From Varanus komodoensis (taxonomy: Eukaryota > Chordata > Lepidosauria > Squamata > Varanidae), in NCBI RefSeq assembly GCF_004798865.1, contig NW_025336481.1, forward strand, positions 27,618,863 through 27,682,862: a stretch of DNA of 64,000 bases, read 5' to 3'. Below are positions 35,180-47,399 of the stretch, piece after piece. Within the stretch, counting starts at the first letter, position 1; every line of letters begins with the position of its first letter. The translations under genes and the position numbers were made by a program. Under the pieces are notes generated by a model, which searched no databases, was not told where the DNA came from, and saw nothing but the letters and a program-made list of their open reading frames with translations.

Positions 35180-36230
35180 GCTGTAGGATCATGGTTTTCC
35201 CAAGTTGCTGCTTTGTGAGATATTTTTCTTGAAAGGAAGGTGGGGTGCAATCAGTACAAACAAACAGACAAGCAAGTCAGATGTGTTAATATATTCAGTC
35301 TTTATTTCTTGTTCCCTAATTTTCATCACACAATGATCCATATAAACTCACACACACTGTATCATATGTGCTGTAAACACTGCATCCTTTCTGCAAAAGG
35401 CATATTCAAAAAAACAGGCATGGAGATTTGTCTCTGCAAAAATATTGACTGGAAGAAAATTAATTGCACTGAAATTTGGCATGCCTTGCACAAAAATGGA
35501 CAATGATCCAAATGTCCAGCAGACAGCAACACGATCTGAAATCTATTCTTCATGGGTGTATTTCAAAGTAAAAATCTTTCTGCTCATGCAGCTTCTCAAA
35601 AAAGAGGTCAGTATAAGGTCTCTATTTGGTGAAGATGGATGATTGCTGTGGAGTGTGTGGATTCTTAAATAATTGGAAACTGAAGACAAGCAAACTTCTT
35701 TTGTTAGGGACAGGATTTATGAAATAATAGCGATGCAATTGTAACAAATCTAATAAAAATAATATCTCCAGGCCATTTCCAATGAAAGCCCCATCTGGTT
35801 TCTCCATTATGGAAGCTTATGCAAAGTCCAAATTTGATTGGAGTATGTGGGTGGGGCTCATATTCTGTCATGTGCCAGTTTCCACACTGGCGAGAGCGTG
35901 TTTTTTATTTAATATGGCTCACAGTTATTATGAAGAAAGATGAACTGAAGGATATACACAAATAACATCTGTCCCCTAAACATTATGCTTTAATCACCAG
36001 CAATCTGGTTCAAGTGTATAAAACACCTAGTTACAGATGTGCATGTAGCAAACAATAGCTCATTGAGCCATAACTTTGTCAATAATTCAGCTCTGGGAAA
36101 AGGATATAGCTGATTGGGAGAACACTTCCTTGCGTACAAAATCACCAGCTGAAACATCAGCAGGAGTTAGGAGATCAGCTCTCTGACTAACAATCAAAAT
36201 ATTTGATACTTGACCAGATGGCCACTGGTT
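35180..36230. other. Unassigned non-coding sequence
   Basis: No gene or repeat family is recognised. The frames at 35240-35506 and 35362-35553 overlap on opposite strands and look random. Confidence 0.45.
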
Positions 36231-36239
36231 TGAGACACT

Positions 36240-36405
36240 GACTGGGTTCAGATTCACAGAGTTTAAGTATGGGTTGAGCATGGGTTATCATTGACTGTGG
36301 ACTTCTCTTAAAATGTGGCTTACTGTCTGACCTCAGCTGAGACAACAAAGCATTGTGAGCTACTCACAGGTTACAACCCAGCAACAAACCATGGGCTCTC
36401 TCCAT
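36240..36405. repeat. Degenerate relative of the 25838 inverted-repeat element
   Basis: Contains CTGGGTTCAGATTCACAGAG at the left and TTACAACCCAGCAACAAACC at the right, with GAGACAACAAAGCATTGTG between. The words match the ends of the 25838-26026 element, but the copy is rearranged or heavily mutated. Confidence 0.4.
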
Positions 36406-36409
36406 GGGC

Positions 36410-37815
36410 CATTTAATTCACAAGAATTCAGGTTTCAACAACATCCACATTCAATTCATATTCAGTCCTTGAATTTATGATATTGTGATGCCGGGACACA
36501 GTCAATATATGCAGCATGTGTGCTGAACCTCAGCTCTAAGGACCAAATCCATCTCATCCGGGGTCCCAATGTGGCTCTCCAGAGACCCCCAGAAGGCCAA
36601 GCACCTATATCAAGCCCATACCTCCTTGATGATTCTCAGGGCTTTGCATAGATTTTCTCCCAGGACTTAGATACTGGCAGAATTTTATGCTAAAGCATGC
36701 TGCAGTGGTTCAGATATTTGGCCCCGGTCTTTGCCTATTGGCTCTGTCCACCTCCACAATGCACCTGCCAAGAGCTCCTTCAACTCTGAATCTGAAGAAA
36801 CAGAAACTGAATTCAGCCCTCAGGCTGAAAGAGGCTAGACACTGTCAGAGCCCAGATAAACAACTAAGCTTAAGTTCAAGAAAAAGCCATGGTTTTATTA
36901 GAACAGCACTACAGAACACATGTGTTCAGGACACTGCACCCATTTGACAGTCTGCCAGAATTTACACATGTCACAAAACATAAGAGAAAAGAGTAATTAA
37001 ATGCACAGTAATTCTCCAAGTTATTCAATCTGCATTTTTATAAACAACCCTTGCCACTAAGAGTAACATTTTACCTGTCTTATGAGTTGAGGTTACAAAT
37101 ATACAGGCAAAACTAAAGCTTCCCATCGCTGTTCTCTGCTTCAACACTTTTAAGACACTCATGCCATTCTGAGCTAGTGCTTTCCTTACGCTGATTCCTA
37201 ACAACACCTTTTTAGACCTTGTACTGAGGCTATTACTTATTAGGGTATATGTGTCCCTAGTGATAGATCACAAATGATTAGGTTAAATTTGAGTAAATTG
37301 ATTCAGTGACATCTCAAGGGACATTTACAGATGACCATCATTAAAGCTAAATCTGTGGGTCAGAATACATATATTTAGCTTGGATGCATGCTTTGCATGG
37401 TACTCCTCTAGTTATACCTAGCATTTATGTACAGAAGTGTAATTATGAATTTTGTTTCATAATTTTATGGGGTTCTACTCCACCATTAATATCCTTGAAA
37501 AAGTTTCAACTTCTGATCAAAGAGGGTGAATTTGGCCTTCTTGCTCTCCCCTTGTAGCATTAGGCCTATTGGTTGCCTTGCACTAAATTTTGGTTTTTCC
37601 ACTTAGATAAAATTCTCCCTCGGTCAGTTTTGTAATCTTCATTTCTGGAAGTTCTTCATAGATGAATTGCACTGGGTACTTGTCATGATAAAATTGATAA
37701 TGCATCTACTTGAGTTGTGGCAACCACAGAACTGTGGTATATATTATCACATAAATTACAGTTTGGCATGTTTTCATATGCAAAATTAACTTTATGAGGA
37801 AATAGAGATTTAAAG
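36410..37815. other. Unassigned non-coding sequence
   Basis: No gene or repeat family is recognised. A short GC-richer patch (about 36500-36800) has no long open frame and no CpG-island character. Confidence 0.4.
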
Positions 37816-37819
37816 ATTG

Positions 37820-38620
37820 ATAAGAAAATATTTGGCAGACATGGATGGACAGGGCAATTTTTACTTTGGATCTGCTTGCTGTTCCTGATGACAGCTTTTT
37901 GCTATTTGCCACTTCACATGCTAAATATAAATTACCCACATGCCAATATATGCTACTGAAACATTTGTTAGAATCTAGCTTTGATCCTGCTGCTTTTACA
38001 GCTTCAAACCTGTGTTATTGGGAGTATTGATTAAGGCTGAACAGGTACATCACTCGATAATTCAGGTGTATAAATGCTTATTATTGGTGAATAAATATAA
38101 TACGCAGGGTCTCAATGAAAAATGGGATCATGACATGATGCATCCCCCTTTGCCCAGCCAATTAAGTGATTCATTGCTATCTATTTTGGAAGGGGTTGCA
38201 GATCTTAGGCTACACTTAATTCAACCGACATTGATATCTCCAGCATACATGGTGCCACATCATCTTTCAGGGCTTAATTAAATCAGTCAATTGTTGGGGG
38301 TGTAATGCTGCTAATTCTTCATATGTTTTGGCAATGCCCAATGGCAGTTTTATTCAGGGGGTAGTAATAATTCAGATAATTCTTGTGACAGATATTCTTT
38401 AAGATTTAAGGATACACATGTCCTTTTGTATTACTTACCTGTCCCTTGGAATTTAACACAAGGTCAACAAAAATGGATTTTCCACACCCTTTTGACAGGC
38501 AAGAGATTAAAATTACAGCATTGGAAAGATAAATGGCCACCTGCAGCAGCACAATGGGTAGAGTATTTCATGAAACTCTCCATTTATGAATGGGTATCAT
38601 CTACAAATTGATTAATAGAA
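37820..38620 (+). mobile_element. L1-clade LINE ORF2 C-terminal remnant
   Basis: Plus-strand pieces in several frames line up with the end of an L1-type ORF2. KYKLPTCQYMLLKHLLESS comes first, then IIQVYKCLLLVNKY with EKWDHDM (38055-38145), and LRLHLIQPTLISPAYMVPHH (about 38208-38267). MLLILHMFWQCPM (38303-38341) corresponds to the HMFWxCP block of the L1 C-terminal zinc-knuckle region. Finally WIFHTLLTGKRLKLQHWKDK with PPAAAQW (38472-38552) matches the LTAAKxxIAxxWK block. It is an old 5'-truncated copy and the only L1-clade element seen in the window. Confidence 0.7.
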
Positions 38621-38624
38621 GGAT

Positions 38625-39635
38625 AGTTGGGGTGCTTTTGCTGAAGTTAATGCATAATTATTTTCCATAATTAGTATGTCCTTTTGTTTATGAATACATA
38701 TAATATACATACAGTTTTATGAATCATTGAACTTTTGTGCAAAAAGTTTATTTTATCCTTTTCCCCTTGTCTCATCATTTTGCTTTTGTTTATGTAATGT
38801 GCAATAGAAAGTAATTAAATAATAAAAAACACAACTACATTGGTGAGTTCAGAAATGATTAACCATTGACAGCCCTCCATATTCTCTGTGAACTGCCTCA
38901 TATTTGAACTTATTGAACTGCGTATAGAGGAAGCCATCATTTGGCTAGACCTCTAAATGAGGCAAAAATAAATAAAGGCAAGAAAAATGCTTTTGGTGAA
39001 CATGTTTGGAGAAAATGCTAAATTGTTTGTCCCTTTTCATGTATTCAGTGAATGCAGGTAGAGAGGAGGATGTGTGATTACACCATTTTCCCTTGTCACA
39101 ACCTCCACAGACACTTATACTTAAATATGATTACATAATTGAATCCCATTGCTTTGCATGTTTAATAAGGAATATATGCAAAATATTTCCCCTTTTGGCT
39201 GTATACCTTAATGTGATGAGTAGATTGAGAGTATCAGCAATTTGGCTTAGGGGTCCTAAGTGAAGCAGGGGGACGACTCATAGAATTCTTGAAGCCAATC
39301 AGCTATTTATTGCAAATATGTACTTCAGGCAACCAATCAGATGACTGTACACATGAGCATAGGCAGATAGCCCATATAGAAATTATATGGACTATGCAAT
39401 CGGAAGTAAAAGGTGGAAAATCTGTATTCTTGCTGCCAAAAGAAGACTATGAGTGATAGTGGCCATGAACTCTTAACATCAAAAATCAGAAGAAGTGCCA
39501 GAATACAACCTCAATAACATTCCTGAAGGATTTAAAGTCCACAGAAAGAACTCATTACCATGAAGCAGAAGAACCGTGAACTGAAATTGGAGACATCCTT
39601 TGACGAGAATGTAAAAACAAAAATACTATAACAAA
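38625..39635. other. Unassigned non-coding sequence
   Basis: AT-rich sequence between the L1 remnant and the RTE pieces. The part from about 39430 may be further 5' sequence of the RTE fragment, but no protein match is legible there. Confidence 0.4.
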
Positions 39636-39639
39636 TAAA

Positions 39640-39990
39640 ACACAAACTAAATGAATAACAGATGAAAAACTCACAGTTGCTAAGGAAAAGCAAGAAGTAA
39701 AACAAAACATGACAGAAATAGGATCTGAATCCTGAATACAACTTTTCAATGACTATATTAAACCCAGAGACAAAAAATAATATTATAGTGGCCTGTGCAA
39801 GGAAATAGAACAGCAAAAGTGAAAGAAAAAGAAAAAAAGTTACTTTTTTCAGAAGATCCACGAAATTAAACCTAGATTAAGAGGACTGAAAGACCAACAG
39901 GGAAACCTAATTTCTGATCAGGATAAAACAGGTGGAAGGTGAAAGGTGGAAAAAATATCTAGACCTATACAGAAGAGAGAGAGAGAAATG
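39640..39990 (+). mobile_element. Old RTE LINE fragment: linker region of the ORF
   Basis: In pieces, the plus strand reads ITDEKLTVAKEKQEVK, then GLCKEIEQQ, KIHEIKPRLRGLKDQQGNL and RWKKYLDLYRRE. These align in order with the BovB linker at 23060-23785 (EEALQIAEERREAK, CKEIEENN, KIGDMKGTF, RWQDYTEELYKKE). It is far more diverged than the two BovB copies, so it is an older RTE family or insertion. Confidence 0.65.
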
Positions 39991-39999
39991 ATGACAAAC

Positions 40000-40315
40000 T
40001 AGGGATATGTGAGGAATCCAATTTGGGGAAAAGATCTGCCAGGTTCCCTGTTTTTGACTTCCTAGACTCCGGCTCATTTTGCAGCAGCCCAGAATCTGAG
40101 TTCCTGGCAAGTGTGCCGAGGGTTTGTGGGGTCCTCACCAGGAATCAAGCCCCATGTTCTGCTCAAACAGCACCATTCTTCTATGCCTGCAGCTGCTGTC
40201 AGCAGTGGTGATCGGGAAGAAGGTTGGCCACTGGGAATGGCAGCTCGTGTGCCCCCTTTTCCGGTAGCACTGCCACTGCCACTGGTGGCACCGAGTGGGG
40301 AGATGACTGGTCAAT
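40000..40315. other. GC-richer unassigned segment inside the RTE cluster
   Basis: Starts ACTAGGGATATGTGAGGAATCC, resembling the TAGGGATGTG-type ends of lizard hAT-like repeats, and contains GCCACTGCCACTGGTGGCAC-like words. It separates two RTE pieces. It might be an inserted non-autonomous element, but no second end was found. Confidence 0.3.
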
Positions 40316-40317
40316 AT

Positions 40318-40430
40318 AGGTTATCAATCAGAGGAATCAAATGGCACACCCATTTCTTTCAGAACTATCCATAGCTTTTGTGAGCCATACAGTCAAAGGC
40401 TTATCTATAGTCTATAAAAATACATTGAAC
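40318..40430 (-). mobile_element. Old RTE fragment, inverted: RT motif A region
   Basis: On the plus strand ACACCCATTTCTTTCAGAAC and CAGTCAAAGGCTTATCTATA align base for base, with scattered differences, to BovB copy 1 at 22696-22762. Read on the minus strand this encodes the FIDYxxAFDC block of the RT domain. It is in the opposite orientation to the RTE pieces on both sides. Confidence 0.75.
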
Positions 40431-40569
40431 CATGGAGAAGGTCAACAGGAAGAGAATCAGTGCATTTAGAACATGATGTTGGAGGAGAGCTTTGTGAACA
40501 CCCTGGCCTAAGAGAAAGCTGAACAAATAAGTCCTAGATCAAATCAAGTGAGCGCTTTCCTAGGGAGCA

Positions 40570-40790
40570 GAAATGATGGAACTGTCATACTTAGGATACA
40601 TCATGAGAAGGCAAGACCTACTGGAGAGGACAATATTGCTCAGGAAAGTTGGAAGCAAAATAAGGAAAGGAAGAAAAATATGAGAGAGCTTCATTCCATA
40701 AAGGAAGGCTGAGTTTGAATTTAGAAAAGATGAAAAGGGCTGTGAGGGCATGCCATTTTGGAGGCAATTCTTCCATCTTGACATCACAGA
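40570..40790 (+). mobile_element. Old RTE fragment: ORF C-terminus
   Basis: The plus strand reads LSYLGYIMRRQDLLERTILL and then KVGSKIRKGRK, aligning with the BovB block YFGHLMRRKDSLEKSLMLG and KRRRGQQR. GMPFWRQFFHLDIT near 40746-40790 matches the AWRxxVHGV end block. It is diverged and broken. Confidence 0.75.
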
Positions 40791-40794
40791 ACAA

Positions 40795-42980
40795 CAACCA
40801 ATACAAAATAGAAAGCAAGCATTTTTCATATGAACAGAACTTATGGAAGTATGACTGAACACACACAGGCTCCCTTGAAACCTTCAGATGCACCTATGGA
40901 GGTTTCGAGAGGGACAGTGAGTTTAACTTCCATCTCCCATCCCACCACTGATCCTAAGAAAGATGCTGTTGTTTTCCATGAATACCCAACCAAAGGAATG
41001 AATTAATAACATTCTGCAAAGCTCACATATTTTGTGCTATTTGTGCTTCTCTCTTTGAAGTGTTACATGTGAATAAAATGGATCATTCTGCGCAGGTGAA
41101 CAAGATAAATGGGATCTGTGACTCTTCTTTTGGAATTACCTTGTTTTGAATGTTTCTAAGGTGGATTCATGGTAAAGCTTCTCATATTAACAATCAAATC
41201 AACCACAACACTCAGGGGGTTAATTCTAAATGTTAACCTAAGGCTTTAGAATTTGGAAGGCCAAGCAATTCTGAAGACATTTACTTAAAAGGGCATTTTG
41301 TTGTTATTAGAAATGACTTCCAAAGAATGTGCAATAATAAATGTATTTAGTACCAATTCAGGACTGGGTGTTGTTTTGTTTCTGCAGATTGTTTAAATTG
41401 TTTTTAGATTAACACCCTTGGCATAGAGGATCTGGACTGAGTGTGAAGACAGGGAGGCATGGGGAGGGATTAGATTTTATAAGCACTCAGATCAAGCTGT
41501 AGGTGGAAGAAAGTTCAACTGAAGCATAAAATTCCTCCCCAAATAGATGTGCATATAATTAGCACCTTTCTTTCATAGCTCACTCAGACAGATAAAATCT
41601 TTTCATACGAATTAGAAAAGAAATGTTTTTTAAATGCACTTATTGTGACCCAAGGCGATGAAAAATTGCTTACTTTCTTTTCCAGGATCTTAACAGCTGT
41701 GAGCCTTTGAAATAATTTCTGAAAGTGAAGACAAAGGTCAATAACACTTTTTGGAGAACAAACTGTTGTACAGGAGATCATGATTCAATTGAAATAATGA
41801 GCCAGATATACCAGGGTGTAAACTGGCACAGTGCCTGCACATATTATTTATGACAACTTAGAGCAATTCTCCAATGGATTTCATGAAGCTCTGTCAATTT
41901 CCTACTTACCAAAATAAAGGGGAGTGGGAATCTGGCACATGATATACATTCCACTCATTACATAATGGCTACATTTTGGAGGAACACTGTTCAAACTATA
42001 AAAAAGTATATGGAAGATCTTGAAGCTCCCTCTGCTTTGGTTAGGGGAGACACTGAGCCCCAGGAAGGTTTTCATATTTTCCATAACTTTGTGGAACTCT
42101 TCAAAAGCGACCATTGTTCTTCCAAAGAGAAGAAAAGAAACAATGATGCTTCCAGAGCCAGCCTACTGGAGGTAGGTCTGCACCCCTGACGGTTGACAGC
42201 AGTGAGGTGAAAGCCCCAAATGACCCTCCCCCCGTGCTTGACAGCACTGCTGGTGCCAGGAACTCTTGTCAAAGGACCTGATATGACTGATATACAAGAG
42301 CAAATATCATACAAATGTGCAACAAGATCATATAAATTTCTGTTTTGGGGTTAGGGAGAAAAGAAAGCACTTGGCTGCAACAGTTTTCTTCCGGCACCTT
42401 TACACACGACCCTACTCAAGTCCATCCAAGGGTTGCAAATCTTCATAACTACCCTTACAACAGAAATTCAGATTGACATAAGCCAGAAATGTATAGCTGA
42501 AACCCCCTATCTGAGTTAAACATTAAGACACCAGGTGGATCCTGGCTTTCTATAATTAGTCATTTAATAGGAAAAGTTCAACTGATAGGCTACAGGCTCC
42601 TGCCTCCATACATATGTTCCTCCCCATAGCCAAGCACTGGACTAAGTCCAAATTCTGGAGAACATACATAGTTCAGTTGAAGTGGAATAGCAATCAAGTG
42701 ATCTAAGCCAAGAAAGTTGTCAATGACAGCTTCTTAGTGAGAAGATATTCCTAGCTTTATGAGTCCCAGAAGGGAATGTGTTTGGAGCAAAATTTGTGTG
42801 TGCAAATTTCCTGTGTACACTTAATTTGGGACCAGGAAAATTTTCCATGTCTCTGGGGTGGCAGGACTTACCATTAGCAGTGTTATCAGCACAGCTTTTT
42901 CTTCTTCTCCCACCCCTGCAGGTGTTTTGTTTTTTAGTTGCCTGCTAAGACACATCTACAACCACTATATTAGCACCATA
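40795..42980. other. Unassigned non-coding sequence
   Basis: About 2.2 kb without a recognised gene. A GAGCCAGATATACCAGGGTGTAA block (41800-41822) looks like the same very old amniote repeat suggested near 33336. Frames are short and unlike known proteins. Confidence 0.4.
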
Positions 42981-42984
42981 GTCA

Positions 42985-43309
42985 TCATATTTCATCCTCT
43001 ACGCAAAGAAGAAGGAAAATACCTATTCTCACTCATCCCAGATTGTAGGACACTGAACTAGCAACATAAACTACAGTACACCGGGTGCAGGCTAGACACA
43101 AGGAGAAATTTCCTGATTGTGAGAGCAATGCAACAGTGGAACCAGATACCAAGAGATGTTGTGTGCTCTTCCACAGTAGAGGTATTCAAGACACAATGGG
43201 ACAGTTGTCTTGGTGAGATGGTTTAACTGGCAACCTGTGCCAGCAGAAAGTTAGACTTGGTGGCCTTCTTGGCCCCTTCTGACCCAACTATTCTATGATT
43301 CTATGATTT
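42985..43309 (+). mobile_element. CR1 LINE 3' end
   Basis: The plus strand begins near CTACGCAAAGAAGAAGG and has CTCATCCCAGATTGTAGGACAC and GGCTAGACACAAGGAGAAATTTCC. It continues with GAGCAATGCAACAGTGGAACC and GGTGGCCTTCTTGGCCCCTTC and ends TTCTATGATTCTATGATT, the CR1 tail. It is the same family as the 3' part of the copy at 3825-4826 (compare AGAGCAGTATAACAATGGAA at 4634). Confidence 0.85.
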
Positions 43310-43314
43310 AGCAG

Positions 43315-45855
43315 CATGGGATGTTATGCTACTTAAAGATATGAAATAAAATAAAAGGGGGGATATTCTGAGAAAATTTTGTGAAGTTGATCTTTTTTCC
43401 TAGGATATTTCTTAAAACACAGACATTTTATTAGAAACATATATTTTGAGACATTTTGTTGCAGCTGTCCTTTGGAGTAAAATGTGCTTATTGCTCTTTC
43501 AGCACTCCCATCATAATCATTGCATTTGCTTCGTTATACATATCCACACATCCTTATTTTCCTTTCCCCCCAGTGTTGGAATAATTCTATTTCCTTTCCT
43601 GACACATGTATGCAGGCTGATTTCATTTTTATTCCTTGTTCTCCCTTTTATTATTATAAATACCAAGTGATGTTTTCTAAGCAAGCACTGTAAGAATCTT
43701 TATATTTCCTATAATTACTGAAGTACAATTTTTAAATTGTTAGGATAGTTGCAGCCAGAAAATAAAAGGGGTATCTGTACAATTTGCTGAGGTCATTTTG
43801 GATGCACCCCCCTCTCGAGCTCAAGGAAGGCCAATGTGTTTCCTTGCCTAATGCCTAATACTTGACTAACAGAAAGTTCTTTATGGCTTAAAAACTGCAC
43901 TCTTTGCAAAAAGAGACAAATGCTTTTGAAAAGATACATTTTCCTGTTTTTCCTGACTAAAAGTAGAAATGATGTTTTAAATCTTGCTTTCCTTTTTGGA
44001 TGGGTGTAAAATCTTTCAATTGGCATCTGATTGACAGGGCTATTATGGTGTGCCATCATAACCAGCGTGGGAAGTAGGTAAGTTTATATCCCTGCCAATC
44101 TGTTTAAAGCCATTTCATGCCAGCTCAAGGAAATGTTTCTGGTTATAGTGATAAGCTGTTGTTATTGTTGTTGATGATAATGTTGTTGTTTGCAATTGTC
44201 TTAAATATTTCTTTTAAATATATTTTAAACTGTGTCATGTAATCTGCCTAGGGAGGCCCCAAATGATGGTCTAAATTATTCTATAAACAAACTGATAAAA
44301 ATATTGGCATCAATTGAAATTGACCTAGAGCTTTCAGTACAAAAGTTAGTATTGTTACCATTAGTATTTCATGGGATGTAACATTCCTGGCAGATCATGT
44401 TTACATTTTTGCTAGATTATTTAAAGAATGCAATAAAATTTTTCTTTCCCTCAGTAATTTATGGGCTTATGCTAATTTGTTAATTTTAATCCTCCTCGAG
44501 CTAACATAAACTTAATGTTGTTACTTTATGCTTGAATTCTCTGATATCCCCTCAGTTTCCTCTATGATGAATCATCAATAATTTCTTCTTAAAAGCAGTA
44601 TTCTCTATTTCAGTATATTGCCCCTTCCCTCATGTTCTAAGCAGAATTTCTATTTTAATAAATAAATGGATGTTTCATATGAAAACATTCTTGTCCCGAA
44701 GAGCTTCTGAAATATAATAATGAACACCAATTCTTTTGGGGGTATTTTTTTTTTTAATTCAAAGCCTTATGAGTTCCTTCCTGAGATGACAATTTTTTGA
44801 TCTTCTTCCATTTTATTCTCTCACCTTTGCAACCTGGGGACAAGAAAGTCAGCTTCAATCTCTAAAGCTGTAATAACAATAATAAAGTTGCTACGGTTAC
44901 ATCTCTGTTTTCTAATGAAATTGACCCAGTTTTGGCTCCCTGGGCAGGAATTGCTGTAAGCCTCTGGAAGAACTTTCTGATGTGGAAACAACCTGATGGG
45001 GCAAGCAGTCCTTCAAGTTAAGTTCCTCCTAAACTGCTTCTCCCATGAAAGCAGATAAGATTTATTATCTCTCTTTTTAGCTGCATGATGTATAGGAGCT
45101 TGTGACTGTTCCTTGGTTATACTGTGCCTGTAAAGCAAAGGTGAAATATCTGGCAGGCAGGGCAACATGTGGACAGCATCAGTCCTTGACGAGTCCCTTA
45201 AATATCCTAGTTGGCCTCTAAAATGAAAATCGCAGGAGTAAACTAGAAAAGCAATGGAGCAAGAGAGAAAAATTCTCCTGTTTCTATGTATTATCCTCCA
45301 CAGTGGAAATAAAATCAAGGTCTCTAATCTGAGCAATTGCCACTGGATTACTATCACACACAGTTGCAGGTGGAGGAGGTTCAAAGAATCCTTCAAAGCC
45401 TTTCATTTCACTGCCGTGATGCCATGGTTTTATTATATACTGCTCAAAGCCCAATGGAAGTTCTCATGAGCACATTCCTTTGCTCCCCATAATACTTCTG
45501 CTCATTTGGACAGTTATCTCCTAGGAAGGACTGCTTTGATCCTTTCTGAAGGAGGGCAAAGGTGAGATGGACCCCTATGGAATTTATACTATGCAACTGG
45601 AGTGTTGACCCAGAAGTAAACTGTTGCCCATTAAAGACTTCTCAGCAGCTTGCAAAACAAGTACTTGGGGGAAATCTAGTGTTTCTAATAGATAGGCAGC
45701 AGGTCAGTCCTACCATCAGGCAGAGCAAGGCAGTCAGGCATGATTTTGGATGATGAGGAAGGGCAGCAAATTGCTAGTTCATCTGTATGCTATTAAAATT
45801 AATTCATGTATTATTATTCAAATTACTAACAATCCAGGAAGGCTGTCTGGGTGAG
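43315..45855. other. Unassigned non-coding sequence
   Basis: About 2.5 kb with no recognised gene or repeat family apart from short GTT/GAT-type low-complexity near 44156-44190. The part around 44390-44600 is free of recognisable repeats and rich in TAAT and ATGCTAAT-type words, which is compatible with, but not evidence for, a conserved enhancer. Confidence 0.4.

Positions 45856-45859
<4 letters not shown>

Positions 45860-45906
<47 letters not shown>
45860..45906 (+). repeat. (TA)n microsatellite
   Basis: An uninterrupted TA tract of about 46 bases after a short T run. Confidence 0.95.
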
Positions 45907-45910
<4 letters not shown>

Positions 45911-46064
45911 TTAATATTGCATTAATATCATTGTTGTGGGAGAGGAGGCCGTACAGTATTCTGCTTCAGATGCCAATAATTTGGCTGGTACTAGGAGTAA
46001 TGCACCATGGCCAGGGACAGAGAGGTCTTCAGCCAATCCTGGATATTCAATTTGGCACTATTGT

Positions 46065-46320
46065 GCTGTTATATGCCATCAAGTTTTCTTTGACCTATGG
46101 TTACCCTAAGAATGAAAGTCCTTCAGAACTTCCTGTTCATGACATTTGGCTCTTTAAAGTTCAAGGTTGTGGCTTCCTTTATGGATTCAATCTATCTCAT
46201 TTTTCATCTGTCCAAAGCAGGAGAGCCTCATTTTTGTCATTTTTGCTTCTAGGGAAAACTCTGGCTTGATTTGATCTAAGACGCACTTGTTTGTCTTTTT
46301 TTTTTTTTTTTTTGGTCCAG
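46065..46320 (-). mobile_element. RTE-type LINE 3' fragment (older squamate family)
   Basis: The plus strand begins GCTGTTATATGCCATCAAG and continues with GACCTATGGTTACCCTAAG, GTTGTGGCTTCCTTTATGGA, CTTCTAGGGAAAACTCTGGC and GTTTGTC, ending at a T18 run (46296-46313) before GGTCCAG. This is the reverse complement of the 3' end of a widespread squamate RTE family. The tail matches that of the plus-strand copy ending at 47395. Confidence 0.75.
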
Positions 46321-46684
46321 GCTAGTCACAAAGTTCCCTCTAGCTACATGGAATTATTATTCTTTATTAAACAACAATATACTTTGTTAAATAATGGTGC
46401 ACTTTTTCATAGCCTTGTCTTAGATGCATGGAGGGGTGAATGGGTTAAGAGTGTCAGAAAGGGGCTCAGCTCTCTCACTAAGCTGATCTCACAGCAGAGT
46501 CACCCGAGGCAGAATGGTCAAAGCTGAGACAACAGCCAAAGCTGCAGCCACCTTCTTCAGGATTAATGGTCATATTATCTAATGCTGATGGGGGTAGAGA
46601 AATTCCTGAAGAGGAGCTACATATAGCTGTAGTAGTTGAAAATGACATTGGCAGAAGATCTTTCACAGACAAACAGCAGTCATG

Positions 46685-47395
46685 CTCAAACTAACTCTGG
46701 CAAGCATTGTACTTCTGAATATCTCTTGGCCTGAAAATCCTGTGATGAAACAATCCAAAAGAGATAATGCCAGAAGAGGAGACACAGGGGTTGAAGGCAC
46801 TCAGTCAGCTATTGGGGAAGTGCAGCAAACAAGTACAATTAGCACTATCACCAATGACACAACTAAATCAAAGCCAAAAGGAAGTCTAGTGGCTGCCTTG
46901 CACAAAGGCAAAAGGAGGATCTGATGCTATATAACACATGCAATTGGAACATGGAATGTGAGAAACAGGAAACAAGGCAAGTGGGAAACTGTACATCAGG
47001 GAATGGAATGGTTAAGCATTGCTGTACTTGATGTGAGTACAACTCAAGTAGACTGAAATGGGACATTTTTAGCCAAACAAACACAAAGAATGTTACTCTA
47101 AAATGACAGGCTTAGAAGAGACAGAGTGGCTCCAAAACTGATGCAAGATGTAGCACAGGCAGTAAGGGGCTATAATGCAAAGTGAAACTAAATCATATTT
47201 ATGGAAAACCTATCAACATTCAGAGCAGAAAAAGAAGCAGAATGCCAAATATGAGATGGACTGATTCTATACAGCAAGCTACAGCCTTGAATTTACAAAA
47301 GCTGAATAGGGCTGTGAAGGATAGGATATTCTGGATGACATTCATTCATATGGTTACCATAAACTAGAGATAACTTGATGGCATGTAACAGCAGC
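46685..47395 (+). mobile_element. RTE-type LINE, internally deleted (older squamate family)
   Basis: The 5' part (46690-46750: CTCTGGCAAGCATTG, CTTGGCCTGAAAATCCTGTG) matches the 5' UTR of RTE elements in lizards. IGTWNVRNRKQGKWETV (about 46950-47000) is the start of the endonuclease domain (BovB: GTWNVRSMNQGKLDVV). Most of the ORF is then missing. RMPNMRWTDSIQQATALNL, KLNRAVKDRIFWMTFIH and VTIN (47238-47367) are the C-terminal blocks. The 3' tail reads AACTTGATGGCATGTAACAGC (47371-47391). Length is about 0.7 kb against about 3 kb for a full element. Confidence 0.8.
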
Positions 47396-47399
47396 AAAA

